This document shows positions 10,214 to 22,001 of a stretch of DNA of 64,000 nt, piece by piece. The notes below the pieces were generated by a model. That model ran no database searches, had not been told where the DNA came from, and worked only from the letters and a program-made list of their open reading frames with translations. The translations under genes and the position numbers were made by a program. Every line of letters begins with the position of its first letter. Position 1 is the stretch's first letter. The stretch comes from Crossaster papposus (Eukaryota; Echinodermata; Asteroidea; Velatida; Solasteridae), in the NCBI GenBank assembly GCA_037893245.1, contig JBAIAA010000815.1:888501-952500 (forward strand). Reading direction: 5' to 3'.

Positions 10214-13200
10214 CTATTTCATTGTGTCGTATCCAGATTTCTTGCCACAAGTGAAGATAAACACACAGCCATCCTAAAGAAAGAAAAAAGGATGACAAAA
10301 TGGCTTTGAAACAAATTTCATGCAACTTCAATAAGTCAGTTTGGTATTCCAACTGCGCATACATGTGCACAACAAAATTCGGCAATTTAAATGCACACAG
10401 GGCTATAGCTATAACTGAATCTGCATTCTGTGCGATGAAAATGTTTGTTCAAACAAAACTTTTGACATACACAAGACACCTGAAACACCTCGCTGTCCTA
10501 CTGTTTCTTGAAAAATCATTACTTCATTTGCTGGTACTTTTCGCAATGCTTTTGCACGCATATGATGAAATGTTTTTCACAAGGATAACCGTGTAATCTT
10601 GCTGTGCACATGCACAGTTGGAATACCGAACTGCCTTATTGGAAACAAACATTTTTTGTTAAAGGTCGCGTGTCCATAATAGATAAAATCTTTACCAACT
10701 TTGAATTTTTTTTTTTATAATATGCCTTTATCAATGGTCAACTGGAAGTTGATATGTTCGTACAGCCAGGGAGGCAATGCACATTTTATAAAAAATGTCT
10801 TTCTCAACGTGGCCTAGCTGTATTCCTCATTTTGACAGAGCTGCTCATAGACAGCTGCCTTACCCTTATGCTGCCAAACAGGCCAGTCCATATATCCCTA
10901 TTGGGTATTAACTCCGTCCCCTCGGCATGGCGCACAAATTTCATGAAGATCACACCACCGACGATATACACAATAATGAGAACAGACACTCTGCAATAAA
11001 AAAAAAACATGCAGTTGGTGTAAACCTTCATTACAAGGGCAATCAATGGAAATTGATAGAAAATTCTATCTATCTTGAAAACCACAGCACACCAGGTGCC
11101 GTGATTTCACAGAATGCTTGAGATCTCTTATTCACTTAGTCAATTGTATATTAAAAAGATATTTTCCTAATAATTCAGAAGTTTTGTTTTTGACATTTGC
11201 GAACGTAATATCTTTAAGGTTTTGTGCAAATTTCCAGAGTTGTAATGATTCAGGTAAATGACTCGTTTCAAGTCACAATTTTTGGTGACTTGACTTGACT
11301 CGAGTTCCTCATCAGAATAAATCGACTTGACTCGAGTAAGATCAAGAATATTTGGTGCCAGTTTATTATATGTTCACGTAACATTTATGTTCGCAAATAT
11401 AATGCACACGTACATAAATGTTATACATGTACAGCGTCACGGTTTTCCATGATACAACAAACATACACTGTATGGTGGACTCTCACACCTTGTGTTTCTG
11501 TATCATGTGTTTATTTTATTGTATAGTATTCAAATATACTTGACATGAGCTAAATACTAGAATACACTGCTAATTTCCCAAGACTTACATGATACACAGG
11601 ACGGATCCTGGACTGATGCCTGTATCGCCACCAGCAGGACTATTACTATTACATGCACCTGGGCAGCAACACTTGGATGTGAGGGTAAAATCCTGGATAA
11701 ACCCCAAAATAATGACAAATCAGTATTTAAAGGGATCGTATACGTTTGGTAATTGGAACCCACTATTTGTTTCAATCCTATATACATGTAGTTATAGATA
11801 TATACCATAAAACTAACCTGTAAAAATTTCATTTCAAAAGGTGGTAACGATTTTGAGATAAAACGTGATATCTTTTTCCATAAACGCAGTACTTCGAAGT
11901 GAAAAGTTTTTAAAAATGCATTACACTATCTAAAGCTGCTGTACTTCTTACCAAGTAAGTTTTTATTGCCATTAATTTTTGGAGTAATTACCAAACGTAT
12001 ACGATCCCTTTAAAGGGAGAGTTAACCTTTTGCAACTATCCAAATATTAATCAACTAAATTACTTGATGTAAATATATTTACGACTCAAATTGCTGTGAT
12101 ATTATTTCGCCTGGCATGCCGTCATTTTGAAAAAAATTAATAAAAGAAGTTAAAAAATGCCCTTGCCTTTGGCTCAGGCAATAACTTGTCCCGGACTCTA
12201 AGCCAGTTTTAAACATATGTTCAAAACAGGCCAACCCCATTTATTCCCTTATTCTTTAGATTTTGAAATCGTTTACTGCTTCAAACTAGCTCACTCCAGC
12301 TCTAAATAGGCTCATGACATTGGGAGAAATGCGAATCTCCCAATGTCATAGGCTATTTTTAAAGCTGGAGTTTATACTCAAGCTACTTTAGTATGCAAAA
12401 GTTTGCACAACTGACAAACCTTTTTCTTTTTTTTAACCAGTGGAATAATTTTAACATAGCCAAGGCGCGGGATTATTTTTAAAAGTGCCCAAAGATTTTT
12501 AGGTCTCCACATTCATAGGTGCAGATTTGAGGAGCCTAATTTGATGAAAATAAAACATGGTCTACGTGCATGCAGGGGCAACAAATGTAACTTGAGTCGT
12601 TACAACTCTGATATAAAGTTATAAATTCAGGTAATAAATGAACATTTATCCTGATGTCGGGCATGAAGAAGACAACAAATAGATGGGTGTAATTCTTGAA
12701 TTTTTTTGGGTGGGGGGGATGACGTTGGTTTAAATCACAGTATATGTATACATTCACACATTAACACAACTTTATCTCAGAGAAAAATTAACTGGCACAT
12801 TCTTTGTCAATATTTAATATACATTTGTATTATATATATATTTTTTAAAATAATTTTAACATATTTTATTGTATTTATTTGCATTTGTAAAAGAAAACAA
12901 ATTAAAACTGGTGATTCTTTGGATTTTAGTAACAAAACCCTAACCCTCTAGTAGTTCTTTAGGACTACCCTGCTAAATCCAACAGGCTTTAAAAGTGTAG
13001 GATACACTAATTGCAGCTATCAAAATATTTTATTACTGAATTATTAATAAATATCTTATTTGAAAGTAAATAATGATTTTAGGCATCCAGCAAAATAATT
13101 AACATCACTGAGCCGAGGCGCGGGATTATTTTTAAAAGTGCCCAAAGATTTTTAGGTCTTCATATTCATAGGTGCAGATTTGAGGAGCCTAATTTGATGA

Positions 13201-13847
13201 AAATAAAACAGCTAAGATAAATTCAATGGTTTATTTTGAAACACCCTGGTAAAACTCGGCTAAAGAATTGAACATAATGCGACCTGCTCCAACGAAACCC
13301 GGACAAAGTTGACAATTTTAGTTTTTTAGATTTTGCTTTTTTCAAATTCTCTAGGTTCTTGACTTCAAAATTATGTATTATTTACATATGTACACCAATC
13401 CTATTTCCCCTGGCGAAAGGATATAGTGATTAAACCCTGACAACCTGATTATTTTAAGAGCTTTCTTATATTTTCACCATTTCACCTTAATTTTTTTTTT
13501 TTTTTTTGAATCATATTTATTTTTAATGCTACATATATGCTTTATTGTTTACTTTTAGGATTTTTGACTAGTGAGTTTCTATTGTATTATTTCACATCTT
13601 ATTTCTTTTAAATTAATCCCCACCCCCTCACCCTGTTTCTTGGTTTTTTATAATCTGTTTATGTACAATATGTATGGTTTAATTTTTAATATGGGCTCGT
13701 AAGTTTTAGGTTTATTGATGAATTGTTTTTATCAGACTTTGTATTTTAAACTTACTGTTTACAAAATGTATAATTGTTTAATTGTATTCATGTTTTTGAT
13801 TGTAAAGCGCCTGGGAGCATTTTTAATGGATTGGCGCTATATAAGTG

Positions 13848-13882
<35 letters not shown>

Positions 13883-16800
13883 GAGATAAACAGCTTTGAA
13901 GTTTAGAAAAGCGTATTATTTCTATACACAACTGTTTCACAAAATCGAGAAAAAAAAAAACACTTCTGGGTGACGAATTGTTCAAATTTGGGGAGATTGT
14001 AGATGAATAGTTTGTGTTTCTAAAAAAAAAAAAACTGCAACATGGTAAAATCTACCCAGAAATGACTTTACGAGTACATTATACTAACACGACATTGTCT
14101 AAGTTTTGTTGGAGCAGGTTTCATATGTACTGTAGGCGACTTACATAAAAGGTAGTGGTTGGAAACTGCGGATCAAATCTGGAGCCAAGCCTAAGTAATG
14201 TAGGTTCAACTTTGGTTTGATCACATGCAAGCGTCACCACAGATGTCCTATTTTCATAAAATGAAACAGCAAGTTAGAATAAAACAAGCAAATATTTGAA
14301 TAAGATTTTCAGACAGTTAAAGTTGGGACACATATCACATGTGAAATATGATAATTTCTTATACCCTAGGTTTTCTACAAAGAAAAAGAAACTTTTGTAG
14401 ACAAATAGAAGCTGTTTCGGCAAATGTTTTGTTAATATGTGTGTGCGCATGATGACGTCACAACAATAACACATTCTGGAATAAATGCATATTAAGTTTG
14501 AACCCAATCAGACTTGTATTTCCAGAGATAGAGGGTCTGGAAAATTGAACCTATAATATGACGTCCCATGACACCTGGTGATGTCATCGTGACATCACAT
14601 CAATTTATACACTATATTACACATCCCGGAAAACTTAATACCAAGCTTGAACCCAATCGGACTTGTACTATCCGAGATAGAGAGTCTAAAAATCGACACC
14701 TTTAATGTCACATGACATCTGTGGACGTTATCATGACATCATCATGATGTCACCTCAATGTATACCTATAACACATCCCAGAATACCTGAATACCACGTT
14801 TGAACTAAATCGTACTTGCACTTCTAGAGATAGAGGGTATATAAAATTGAACCTTTTGGATTCTTTATCAGTCTTTGATTTTTCAGATTTTTTTTGGGTG
14901 AATACATGTCCTACAGTGCGAAGTGGTTAAATGCCAAATTGAATAAGCTACCGGTACACCATTTGCAGATATCGAAATTATTTACTACCGAATTATTAAG
15001 AAATATCTTACTCATTTGAAAGTAGATAATGATTCTAGGCATCCAGCAAAATAATTGCGCTAGATATCCTGTAATTATTCCGAAAAATTCACGATCGCGA
15101 ATGCCGGTTAAGAACAAACGCTGTTTTTCGTGCTTTTTTCGGCATCCATGATTGTAAAACTTTGGACAGGTCAGTTAAATGATATTTACTATAAAATACA
15201 ACCCCCCAAATCTACCCATTAATGATAATTCAAGCAATTACCAATGGTGTGTCCTACCTTTAATATAAAATAGGGCTCATATCATGCAGCTATGCAATAT
15301 AAATGTACAGCCATTTACATACCGTATGTTTTCACTTTCTCTGCTAGAATACTCCACAACGTATTTATTGTTCTCTTGTTTCCATGTTGCCGGTGAGGCA
15401 GAGCCGATAGGAAATTTCTGAGTAGGGTCTAAGTCTCCCTCCTGACAAGCCTACATGTATATAAAAAGAAATGTTGACTTGAATAAATTATGAATTCCTA
15501 AAGGAAAAAACACCCCCTATACCCCCTAGAAAACTCAAACATCCCCCACCCCACCTAATTGGCCATTTGCGTGTGGTACATTTGTTCACACAGCTTGGCA
15601 CAGTTTGACTTTAAATTATCCAGACCAAATACACTGTTGCTATATCACGTGATTCGGGGCAAGCTCTTGCATATTACGTTAGAGACGCTCAGCACCAATA
15701 CAGACAACCATGGAGGAATAAGGTCCTTCTTATTCCTCCATGAGATAACACTAACCTCATTTTCCCTTGAAAGCTCTCTTTCAGAGAGGGTAAAACCATG
15801 GTAAAACTGACTGTGGATATGTGCAAGTCCACAATCTATTGCTTCTTCCTGCCTCCTGTGGTAACAAAACTAATCCGACACGAAAACCCGAGATCGATTT
15901 CGGTTCAGATTCTGTTTATATTTGTAACAGTTCGGGTCGGTTTGGCCTAGTCAACCAATCCGATGCACATCATTATCGTTTGTACATGCACAATATACTT
16001 ACGACTACATTTTGGCATTCTGTTGTATCGGTCCACGCATAGCATGGGTTAAATGCATACCTCCATGAACCCGGACCAGCCGTCACATATGGAAATCTGA
16101 AGTGTAATTGGACATCAAAAAGAGAAAAAAACTACATTAAAGTAAAACGCATTAAAAGGGATGCCCGCTTGGCACATAATAATAATAATAATAAATAACA
16201 TGTATATAGCGCTTAATACAAGTGTTAAGCGCTGAGATTTCTCCGGTCATTGGGCCCATGAAACATTCCAAATACCATCTCATCAGCTCCCTGGGAGTAT
16301 ACAGCTCGATGCTGCCATTTCGGCGCAAAGCAGCTAAATCAACCACAATAACCATCTCTGCCCTCACAGGTACCCATTTACTCCTGGGTGGAGAGAAGCA
16401 ATGAGTGACAAAGTGCCTTGCCCACAAGGGCACACGAACCGTAGTCCCAGGCCGAACTCGAACCCACAACCAGTAGCTTTAAAAAGGTTATGTGGTGTTG
16501 ACCAAGCATTCAGGGGTTCGGACCCATGACTTTACTCATTGAACGACTCCCATATGGTTTCTAGGATTCCCTGCCCACAAATGTTTGTGCACAAATTTAT
16601 GAAAAACTCAAAATGTTGTGGGGCAATTTTTGTATGGCTATTTGCATGTATATTCTATACAGGTATCGCAGCCGATCTGTACTTTTCAATTTGTTCTGTG
16701 CAAACAACGCAAACATATCCGCTGCATATATTTTGGGCGGATGACTTTTGTTTATGTTGTATGTTATTTGCGAATGTTGTACAAGGAGATAGCGCTCTAG

Positions 16801-17194
16801 CTCTATTTAACCAGTTCGCGCCGGGAATATTTGAACATTCCTGAGCTGAGTCGCGAGATTATTTTTAACAAAACTCGATCCAATGCGGGTTCCGGCCGAT
16901 GGTACCGGGAAGCACACCCACGTATTTCCGGCCTTGCTCGCTGCCGACAGACATTTCGTGACATATTTATGTGTATATACATGTACATCCTCCAGTGCGA
17001 ACTAGTTAAAAAACAAACCTTGGAGCTTGGCTGCCTTCATAACCCAAAGATCGTATGTTGATCTGTTTGCCGTCCAATAACTCACAGGAGCAATCATCAA
17101 TCTTTTTGCACACATCTAAAGCTGTACAACACACACCAATCAGAAACACATATGAAATCACCAAGGAAAGGGTCCGCGGCCAACACAGTTCCAT
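10214..17194 (-). CDS. M6PR-like type I membrane protein, gene A (7 exons)
   Basis: Coding exons in order: 17019-17194, 16003-16096, 15323-15450, 14145-14247, 11589-11692, 10864-10990, 10214-10273 (792 bases, 263 aa plus stop). All introns are GT-AG with phases 2-0-2-0-2-0. Signal peptide at about 1-25. The lumenal part has Cys-rich KIDDCSCELL, NPCYAW, ACQ (91-93), Arg133 and Tyr167, followed by LTSKCCCPGAC. One membrane span lies at 196-218, then MKFVRHAEG and a tail ending GYDTMK. Span and tail align with the cation-dependent mannose-6-phosphate receptor (human: GFLYQRL, AKGMEQFP, DGCDF). That family carries lysosomal hydrolases from Golgi to endosomes; whether this protein binds mannose-6-phosphate is unproven. 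Oddities: exon 1 donor is GTTTGT beside a MITE, and exon 3 is 15 bases longer than the corresponding paralogous junction. The start is the ATG before the hydrophobic leader; an upstream in-frame extension begins with TTG. Confidence 0.87.
10328..10647. mobile_element. TIR element in gene A intron 6
   Basis: Ends CAGTTTGGTATTCCAACTG with TGTGCAC further in, and the complement at 10604-10647. About 320 bp. The open frame inside shows no recognisable domain. Confidence 0.6.
11220..11350. repeat. GACTTGACTCGAG-rich repeat
   Basis: Several GACTTGACTCGAG words in both orientations in gene A intron 5. A similar texture occurs at 18990-19070. Probably decayed element ends. Confidence 0.45.
11731..12013. 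mobile_element. GGGATCGTATACG-type MITE
   Basis: Inverted ends TTAAAGGGATCGTATACGTT of about 28 bases bound 283 non-coding bases. A rearranged copy lies at 6415-6680. It abuts the second copy of the composite repeat. Confidence 0.75.
11990..13210. mobile_element. Composite repeat, second copy
   Basis: Near-identical to 6652-7740 in the same orientation, within gene A intron 4. Its right part runs into an AGGTAGG-type remnant and then into a fragment of the TTAACCAG family plus a second copy of the TTTTTAAAAGTGCCCAAAGA segment (13120-13210), so several insertions overlap here. Confidence 0.7.
13279..14121. mobile_element. GTGACCTGTTCC-type MITE, copy 3, interrupted
   Basis: The reverse-orientation copy of the 9539-9960 element, split at 13453-13882. 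Without the insertion it is about 413 bp, close to the 421-422 bp of the other copies. Its end lies 17 bases from the splice donor of gene A exon 4 (14139-14144). Confidence 0.75.
13453..13882 (+). mobile_element. Retroposon 3' end with (ATT)n tail
   Basis: Inserted in the MITE, ending GTAAAGCGCCTGGGAGCA and TGGCGCTATATAAGTGCTC followed by about ten ATT units. This terminal pattern is typical of L2/CR1-like LINEs and SINEs that borrow their tails. No coding sequence. The apparent poly-tyrosine frame is the ATT repeat. Confidence 0.65.
14947..15263. mobile_element. AGGTAGG-type MITE, left end worn
   Basis: Matches the 29729-30112 copy from CACCATTTGCAGATATCG to the right end GGTGTGTCCTACCTTTAA. 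In gene A intron 3. Confidence 0.7.
15596..15700. repeat. Repeat shared with 57083-57185
   Basis: About 105 bases containing TCACGTGATTCGGGGCAAGC recur with modest divergence at 57083-57185. Both are non-coding by frame inspection. Confidence 0.6.
15706..15742. repeat. Perfect hairpin
   Basis: CATGGAGGAATAAG, three-base loop, then its complement. Probably the junction or tip of a decayed MITE. Confidence 0.65.
16175..16475 (-). mobile_element. tRNA-derived SINE with (ATT)n tail
   Basis: On the minus strand it has a B-box-like GGGTTCGAGTTCGGCC, then GGCAAGGCACTTTGTCACTC and CAGGAGTAAATGGGTACCTG, and the 3' end GCGCTTAACACTTGTATTAA with ATT repeats. The central part is shared with 51580-51860. 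It resembles metazoan SINEs with a conserved central domain; which domain class is not settled here. Confidence 0.7.
16807..17009. mobile_element. TTAACCAG-type MITE beside gene A exon 1 donor
   Basis: TTAACCAGTTCGCGCCGG at the left and GCGAACTAGTTAA at the right, TTAA at both ends. The right TTAA ends at 17009; the splice donor of gene A exon 1 occupies 17013-17018. Confidence 0.8.
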
Positions 17195-18736
17195 GACTGG
17201 GGAACAATTGAATTCAGACAAATCAGTGGCAAATGTACACCCTGTTGGCTCTGCATGTGATGATTTGTAATAGTCAGGTCATATGATAGTGATAAATATA
17301 TAAATAGTTGAATAAACATACAAAGTCTATTCAATACACTAGTGCTATAGTGGTTTGTTTACACAGTAAAAATTATGGCTGAGCTGAAATCTAGAGCGGT
17401 ACTTGCATTCAACCAGACTTTTCAAATTTGTCAAATAATAAAAAGTGAATACAAAAGAAAAAAATAGATGGGATAATATTTTAATATATATATATATTTT
17501 AACCTTTGTCAATGACAAAAAGCCTTTAACTAAATAATTAGACAAAGATTCTTCCAGAATTGAAACTGTACAACATCCGACATTTTTTTTTTATTATATA
17601 TATTTTAATTCAATCCAACAATCAGCAATCAGTTTGCAGTAATTTACTTTTATCATTTTCATTTTAAGATATTGGTATGGATTGATAGCCCAGGTTGGAC
17701 GAAGTTCTTTATTGCACAACGGAGGAGTCCAACCTGGGCTATAGGTATGGATCAGCGAAGCTTCTAAATCTAAGCCCACACACTAAATTTCTGCATTGAC
17801 GCAGGGTTGAAAACATAGTGTTTCACACATTTTCAACCTTGCGCCATGCATCCACACTGAGATTGAATCCAGGGTTGAACTCAACCCTGCTCCAAACCAG
17901 GGTTGAGATGTTCAATTCGGGTTAATACTCTCGCCATGGATTCCAATAATAACTGATCAAGTGTGAAACAGCAGAGGGTTGAACTCGAGGGTCGAAAAAT
18001 CAAAACCTCAACCCGGAACGGCATCAGGTTCACCCAAATGCTTCAAATGACAACGCAGGTTCAAAAGGAGAATAATATAGAGACCAACATTTAAAAAAAA
18101 AAAAAATAGTAATAATAATTTGGGAGGCCTATCATCCTTTCTCGCAGCTAAGAAGCTGAATTGCTAAGGATGCGGCTACAACGTGGTCGAGTTGATCGCA
18201 AGTAAAGGCGCCTCTATCAGCCGGCTATACGACCAATATCTGACCACAGAGCACAGCCAAAGATTATAAATGTCAATTTTTGCAGAGGGACGTAAACCGA
18301 AGAACACTGAGAAAAACACTTGTGGCACAGGAGAGAGTCAACAACTAACTTTACTCACATATGGTCCGAGCCGGGCAACATGATCCCAGTGCTTTTACAC
18401 ACTTCCCTCCCATGCCAACTTGAATATGATATCCATGTCCACATTATCAAAAGCCTCATTTGGCAAACTTACGTACATCACTTGTCCTCCATTCTCAACT
18501 AAGCTCTTTGAAGATCATGCACATACACTGCATTCCTGCGCACAAGCAGCCCTTCATTGTGCCTCAATGATATGAAAATACTTAAGAGCCTGCACTCTCT
18601 ATTCGTAGGTTGGGTAAGAGAAAGGGTCTCTATGCTAAGAATGCTATATCTGATAGTCCGAAGAAACTACACCTACATTGTAGTAACAACCTTTTCTCGG
18701 TCACAAATTTTTGTGACTCGACAAAAAATTGCGTCA
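17195..18736. other. Intergenic, A to B, 5' flank of gene A
   Basis: No further exon was found. A hairpin at about 17690-17745 pairs AGCCCAGGTTGGAC with GTCCAACCTGGGCT. 17795-18035 is rich in CAACCCTG/CAGGGTTGA words in both orientations, probably a decayed inverted-repeat element. A poly-A and ATAATA stretch lies at 18090-18120. Start-proximal promoter motifs for gene A could not be assigned. Confidence 0.45.
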
Positions 18737-18985
18737 TTAAACCAGTTCGCGTCGGTTGCCATGAAAATACGCAAACATTTTCCAGATTTAAAACGATTGA
18801 CGGATAAACATGCCTCGAGTAAGGCTAAAAATATCTGACAGCGACTGACTCGCAGTGAGCAAGGCCGGGTGTACTACTCACAGATGCAGGCCTGTCCCTG
18901 TCTCAAATCGAGGTCCGTTATTAAAACAAACAATCCTTCCTCGGGCCAAGTCCATGACAAAATAATACTGGAGCGAACGGGTTAA
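18737..18985. mobile_element. TTAACCAG-type MITE
   Basis: TTAAACCAGTTCGCGTCGG to GCGAACGGGTTAA, with the family's internal words CGAGTAAGGC and GAGCAAGGCC. Confidence 0.75.
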
Positions 18986-19504
18986 AGAAGTGACTCAAGT
19001 CATTAAGGTCAAGAAGTCGAGTCGAATCAAATCAAATATTTTTCTTGATTCAATTCGAGTCATGAATATTTGAATACTATAATAAATAAACACAAGAAAG
19101 AAAGTCATCTGTTAATTGGCATTTTTAATAAAATATCGTTCTTAGCCAATTATGACTACCACGAATTAAAAAATGTGTTTAATGTCGGGTTTCTATGTAG
19201 TAATTTGTGCCAGCCCGTTGGTACAATGTTGGTGCACGTTGGTACAATTAACACAATAAGCAGTCACTGCATGTGTACCCCACTATCCATTCATTTCATT
19301 ACATTTATGTGCAAGAACTTTTACAAATAAAACTGACTGGTTAATAAGGTTAACATGCACATTTATAAAACATTCAGATTACAAAGACAAACAAAGTTAT
19401 ATAAAACACAAATTAAACAAAATGTTATGAACATTTTAATTCGAAAAACTGACTATATGTAAATGTTAATAGTTTTTCAAAGTGAACAAAGAAAACTGGA
19501 AGGA

Positions 19505-20100
19505 GAGGGATTTTAACCTGCAAAGTCCGGAATACCGTACCGGCGCTCTACCGGGGGTCCCTCAATAGTCCGAAGGTTCAATAGTTTGAATGTTCGTTAG
19601 TCCGAAGGTTCGATATAAGGTTAGAATAAGGTTAAATAATCTGAGGTTCGATAGTCAGAAAAGACAGTAAGGTTGGATAGTCTGAATCGATGGTTCAATA
19701 GTCTGAATCGACAGCGAGGTTTGAAAGTCCCAATTCGAACTACCGAAACCTGTCTACTTTCGGATTTATGAACCGTCGGACTATTAAACCTTATAATTTA
19801 ATTTCGGACTATTTAACCTTCGCCTTCGGACTAATTAACTTTATTATAAATTTAGATTATCAAACCTTCGGACAAACAAACTTTCGGATTATCTAACCTT
19901 TGGGTTATTGAACTATCGGACTAACGAACCTTCAGACAGTCGCATCAAATGTTCGGATATAATACGAACCTTATTTTGATTTCGGACTAATGAACCCCCG
20001 CTTATGCAAAATTTGTGTGTTTGGACTATCAAACCTTCGAACCTGCGACCTCCGGAATACTGGACTGGCGCTCTACCAACTGAGCTATCTTGCCCTATGT
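19505..20100 (-). repeat. tRNA-like halves around an AGTCCGAA array
   Basis: At both edges (about 19505-19558 and 20036-20098, minus strand) there is tRNA-like sequence: GGTAGAGCGCC, ATTCCGGA and GCAGGTT. The right copy has a fuller A box (AGCTCAGTTGGTAGAGC). Between them, about 470 bases are a degenerate array of AGTCCGAA/GGTTCGATAG words that switches to the complementary orientation (TTCGGACTA) near 19740. These are tRNA-derived SINE heads, not working tRNAs: arms do not close. Confidence 0.55.
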
Positions 20101-20873
20101 TGGAGGTCTCCCAAATTGTCAGTCTCTTTTTCGGGGACGCTAGTCAGAAGTCATTAACACCAGAATGTGGCCAGGGATTTTTTTAATGGTTTATTTATGA
20201 AAGAAAATCTACTTCCAAATGCTTAAAAGTAATTAGTAAAAACTAATCGACCAGATTAGCTTGAACTTGTTTTAAGGACATATAATGACACTAAACTTTC
20301 TGTAAAATTATTCCTTTTTGAATGCTGCAATTTCGAAGAAAACAATAAAAGAAGGACATTTGCAAAGATGTGTAACTAGGCCACTCATTTTTGAAAATGT
20401 TGAGAACATGTCCTTAATGCTAATTTTAAGCGCAATTTAAAATTACTCTACTTTTAAATTAAAAGCGAGATCATGGAACATTGTTTTCTTGGAATGTACA
20501 GCATTTTTTAGAGGTAAATGGTCATCAGGTTATAGTTCTTAAGTACCCGTCTTTAGAATTTAAGCACTTTAATAATAATATTGTGTATTTATAAAGTGCA
20601 TGAATCCACCGATATTGGTGTTGAAGGCACTATTACAACTACGGTTTTGCTGCTTAAAAAAAATCAACACGACTGACACATCGTCACCTTTTTTGTGAAA
20701 TGACAAGCACACGCGTAGTGGCGTACTTTACTAACTGACTTAGTTTCTCGAACTGACATTCGTGTGTGGGTGCGCACATCAGGCACTGCAAAAGAACAAT
20801 TTTCCTTTTCACGAACTGGCACTAAGCGTGGGGCATAAATAACCATTCAAATTTTGTTTCCGATAAAAACACT
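20101..20873. other. Intergenic, no gene seen
   Basis: AT-rich single-copy-looking sequence. A short ATAATAATATTGTGTATTTA stretch at 20571-20592 resembles retroposon tails. No splice-supported coding sequence. Confidence 0.45.
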
Positions 20874-21113
20874 TTGACCAGTTTGCGCCGGATGACGTAT
20901 AAACGCAACGTTTTCCCCAGATTCAAAACGGATGACGCATAAACACGCCACGAGCAAGGCCGGAAATGTCTATTAGTAGCGAGCAAGGCCGGAAATGCGT
21001 GGGTGCGCTTCCTGGTACTATCGGCCTGAACCTGCCTTGGATCGAGTTTCGTTACAAATAATCCTGCGCGTCCGCTCGGTGATGTTAAAATAATCCCGGC
21101 GCGAACTGGTTAA
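20874..21113. mobile_element. TTAACCAG-type MITE
   Basis: From TTGACCAGTTTGCGCCGG to GGCGCGAACTGGTTAA, about 240 bp. The left terminal TTAA is mutated to TTGA. Confidence 0.75.
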
Positions 21114-22001
21114 AGGCTTTGACACGAATCTACTCAATCAGAACTCATCTTTTAAACTTGTCAAATTAAGAATGGTTTCAGTTCATGAAAACAAAAATGT
21201 GCAGAGCGCGCACCGCAGTGCTTGGGTGTCAGTTCGAGAAAATAAAAATTACTCGGTACTGTGAAATAAGCTTGAGCGCAATCATGTTTCTAAATTCAGT
21301 ACCCTGTGGAGACCTGAACACATCGGAGACAATGGGAGTCAAAAGGTCTCCACTGGGTGAATAGGTCTCCACAAGGCTTTCACAAAATAGATTCATTAAT
21401 TTTACTCAAAAACTAGAGCTAGTCTGTGTTAACAATATTGTTTTCAATTTTACAGTTGGTCCAAAAAAGCAGGAAATAAGCTTTCATTTGATATATGGCA
21501 CAACTCTGTAGTGTAATGCACTGGTCTTTTACAATTTTGGGAAATTTGCTTTTTCTCAGTTATATTAAAAAATGTCTTTGAAAAGAAATGAGGATTTACA
21601 ACTGTAGTGATGCTACGGTAAGAGAATGACAAAACCTGTAATAAATTTTATTTAGGGATCAAAACAATCTTTTCAATCGATCAGATCTGAAAATGTAGGT
21701 GTTGGAAAAACAAAAATGCCTTAAAACAAAAATATTATTTGTTGAAAAAAAAATCACCTCCGAGACAATAAACAGCCCATGTATTTTGCGACATCAGACT
21801 CATTTTTGCAGAGCGGGTCACATATTTGCTCCAAATTTGAACCCAGGAAATTAACCGTGGTTGAAATAGGAGCATTTTGAAGAGAATTTTGGACAGTCCA
21901 AAATTTGTGTACACGAGAACACAAAGAGATGTCTCCACAGGGATACAAATTTATGGATGAATGCGCGCGAAAGTGTCAGTTCAGAGTGTTGGTTACAATA
22001 T
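21114..22001. other. Intergenic, no gene seen
   Basis: Contains short inverted words around GAGACCTGAACA and GGTCTCCAC (21300-21380), perhaps a decayed MITE. No coding support. Confidence 0.4.

Noticed and set aside
13715-13985. Poly-Tyr and poly-Asn open frames
   Set aside because: Both read the same (ATT)n tail of a retroposon on opposite strands.
17195-17221. Longer N-terminus for gene A
   Set aside because: The extension starts with TTG, not ATG. The ATG at 17194 directly precedes a normal signal peptide.
20036-20098. Possible tRNA gene (minus strand)
   Set aside because: A- and B-box-like words are present but acceptor and anticodon arms do not pair, and the T loop runs into the repeat array. 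Read as a SINE head.
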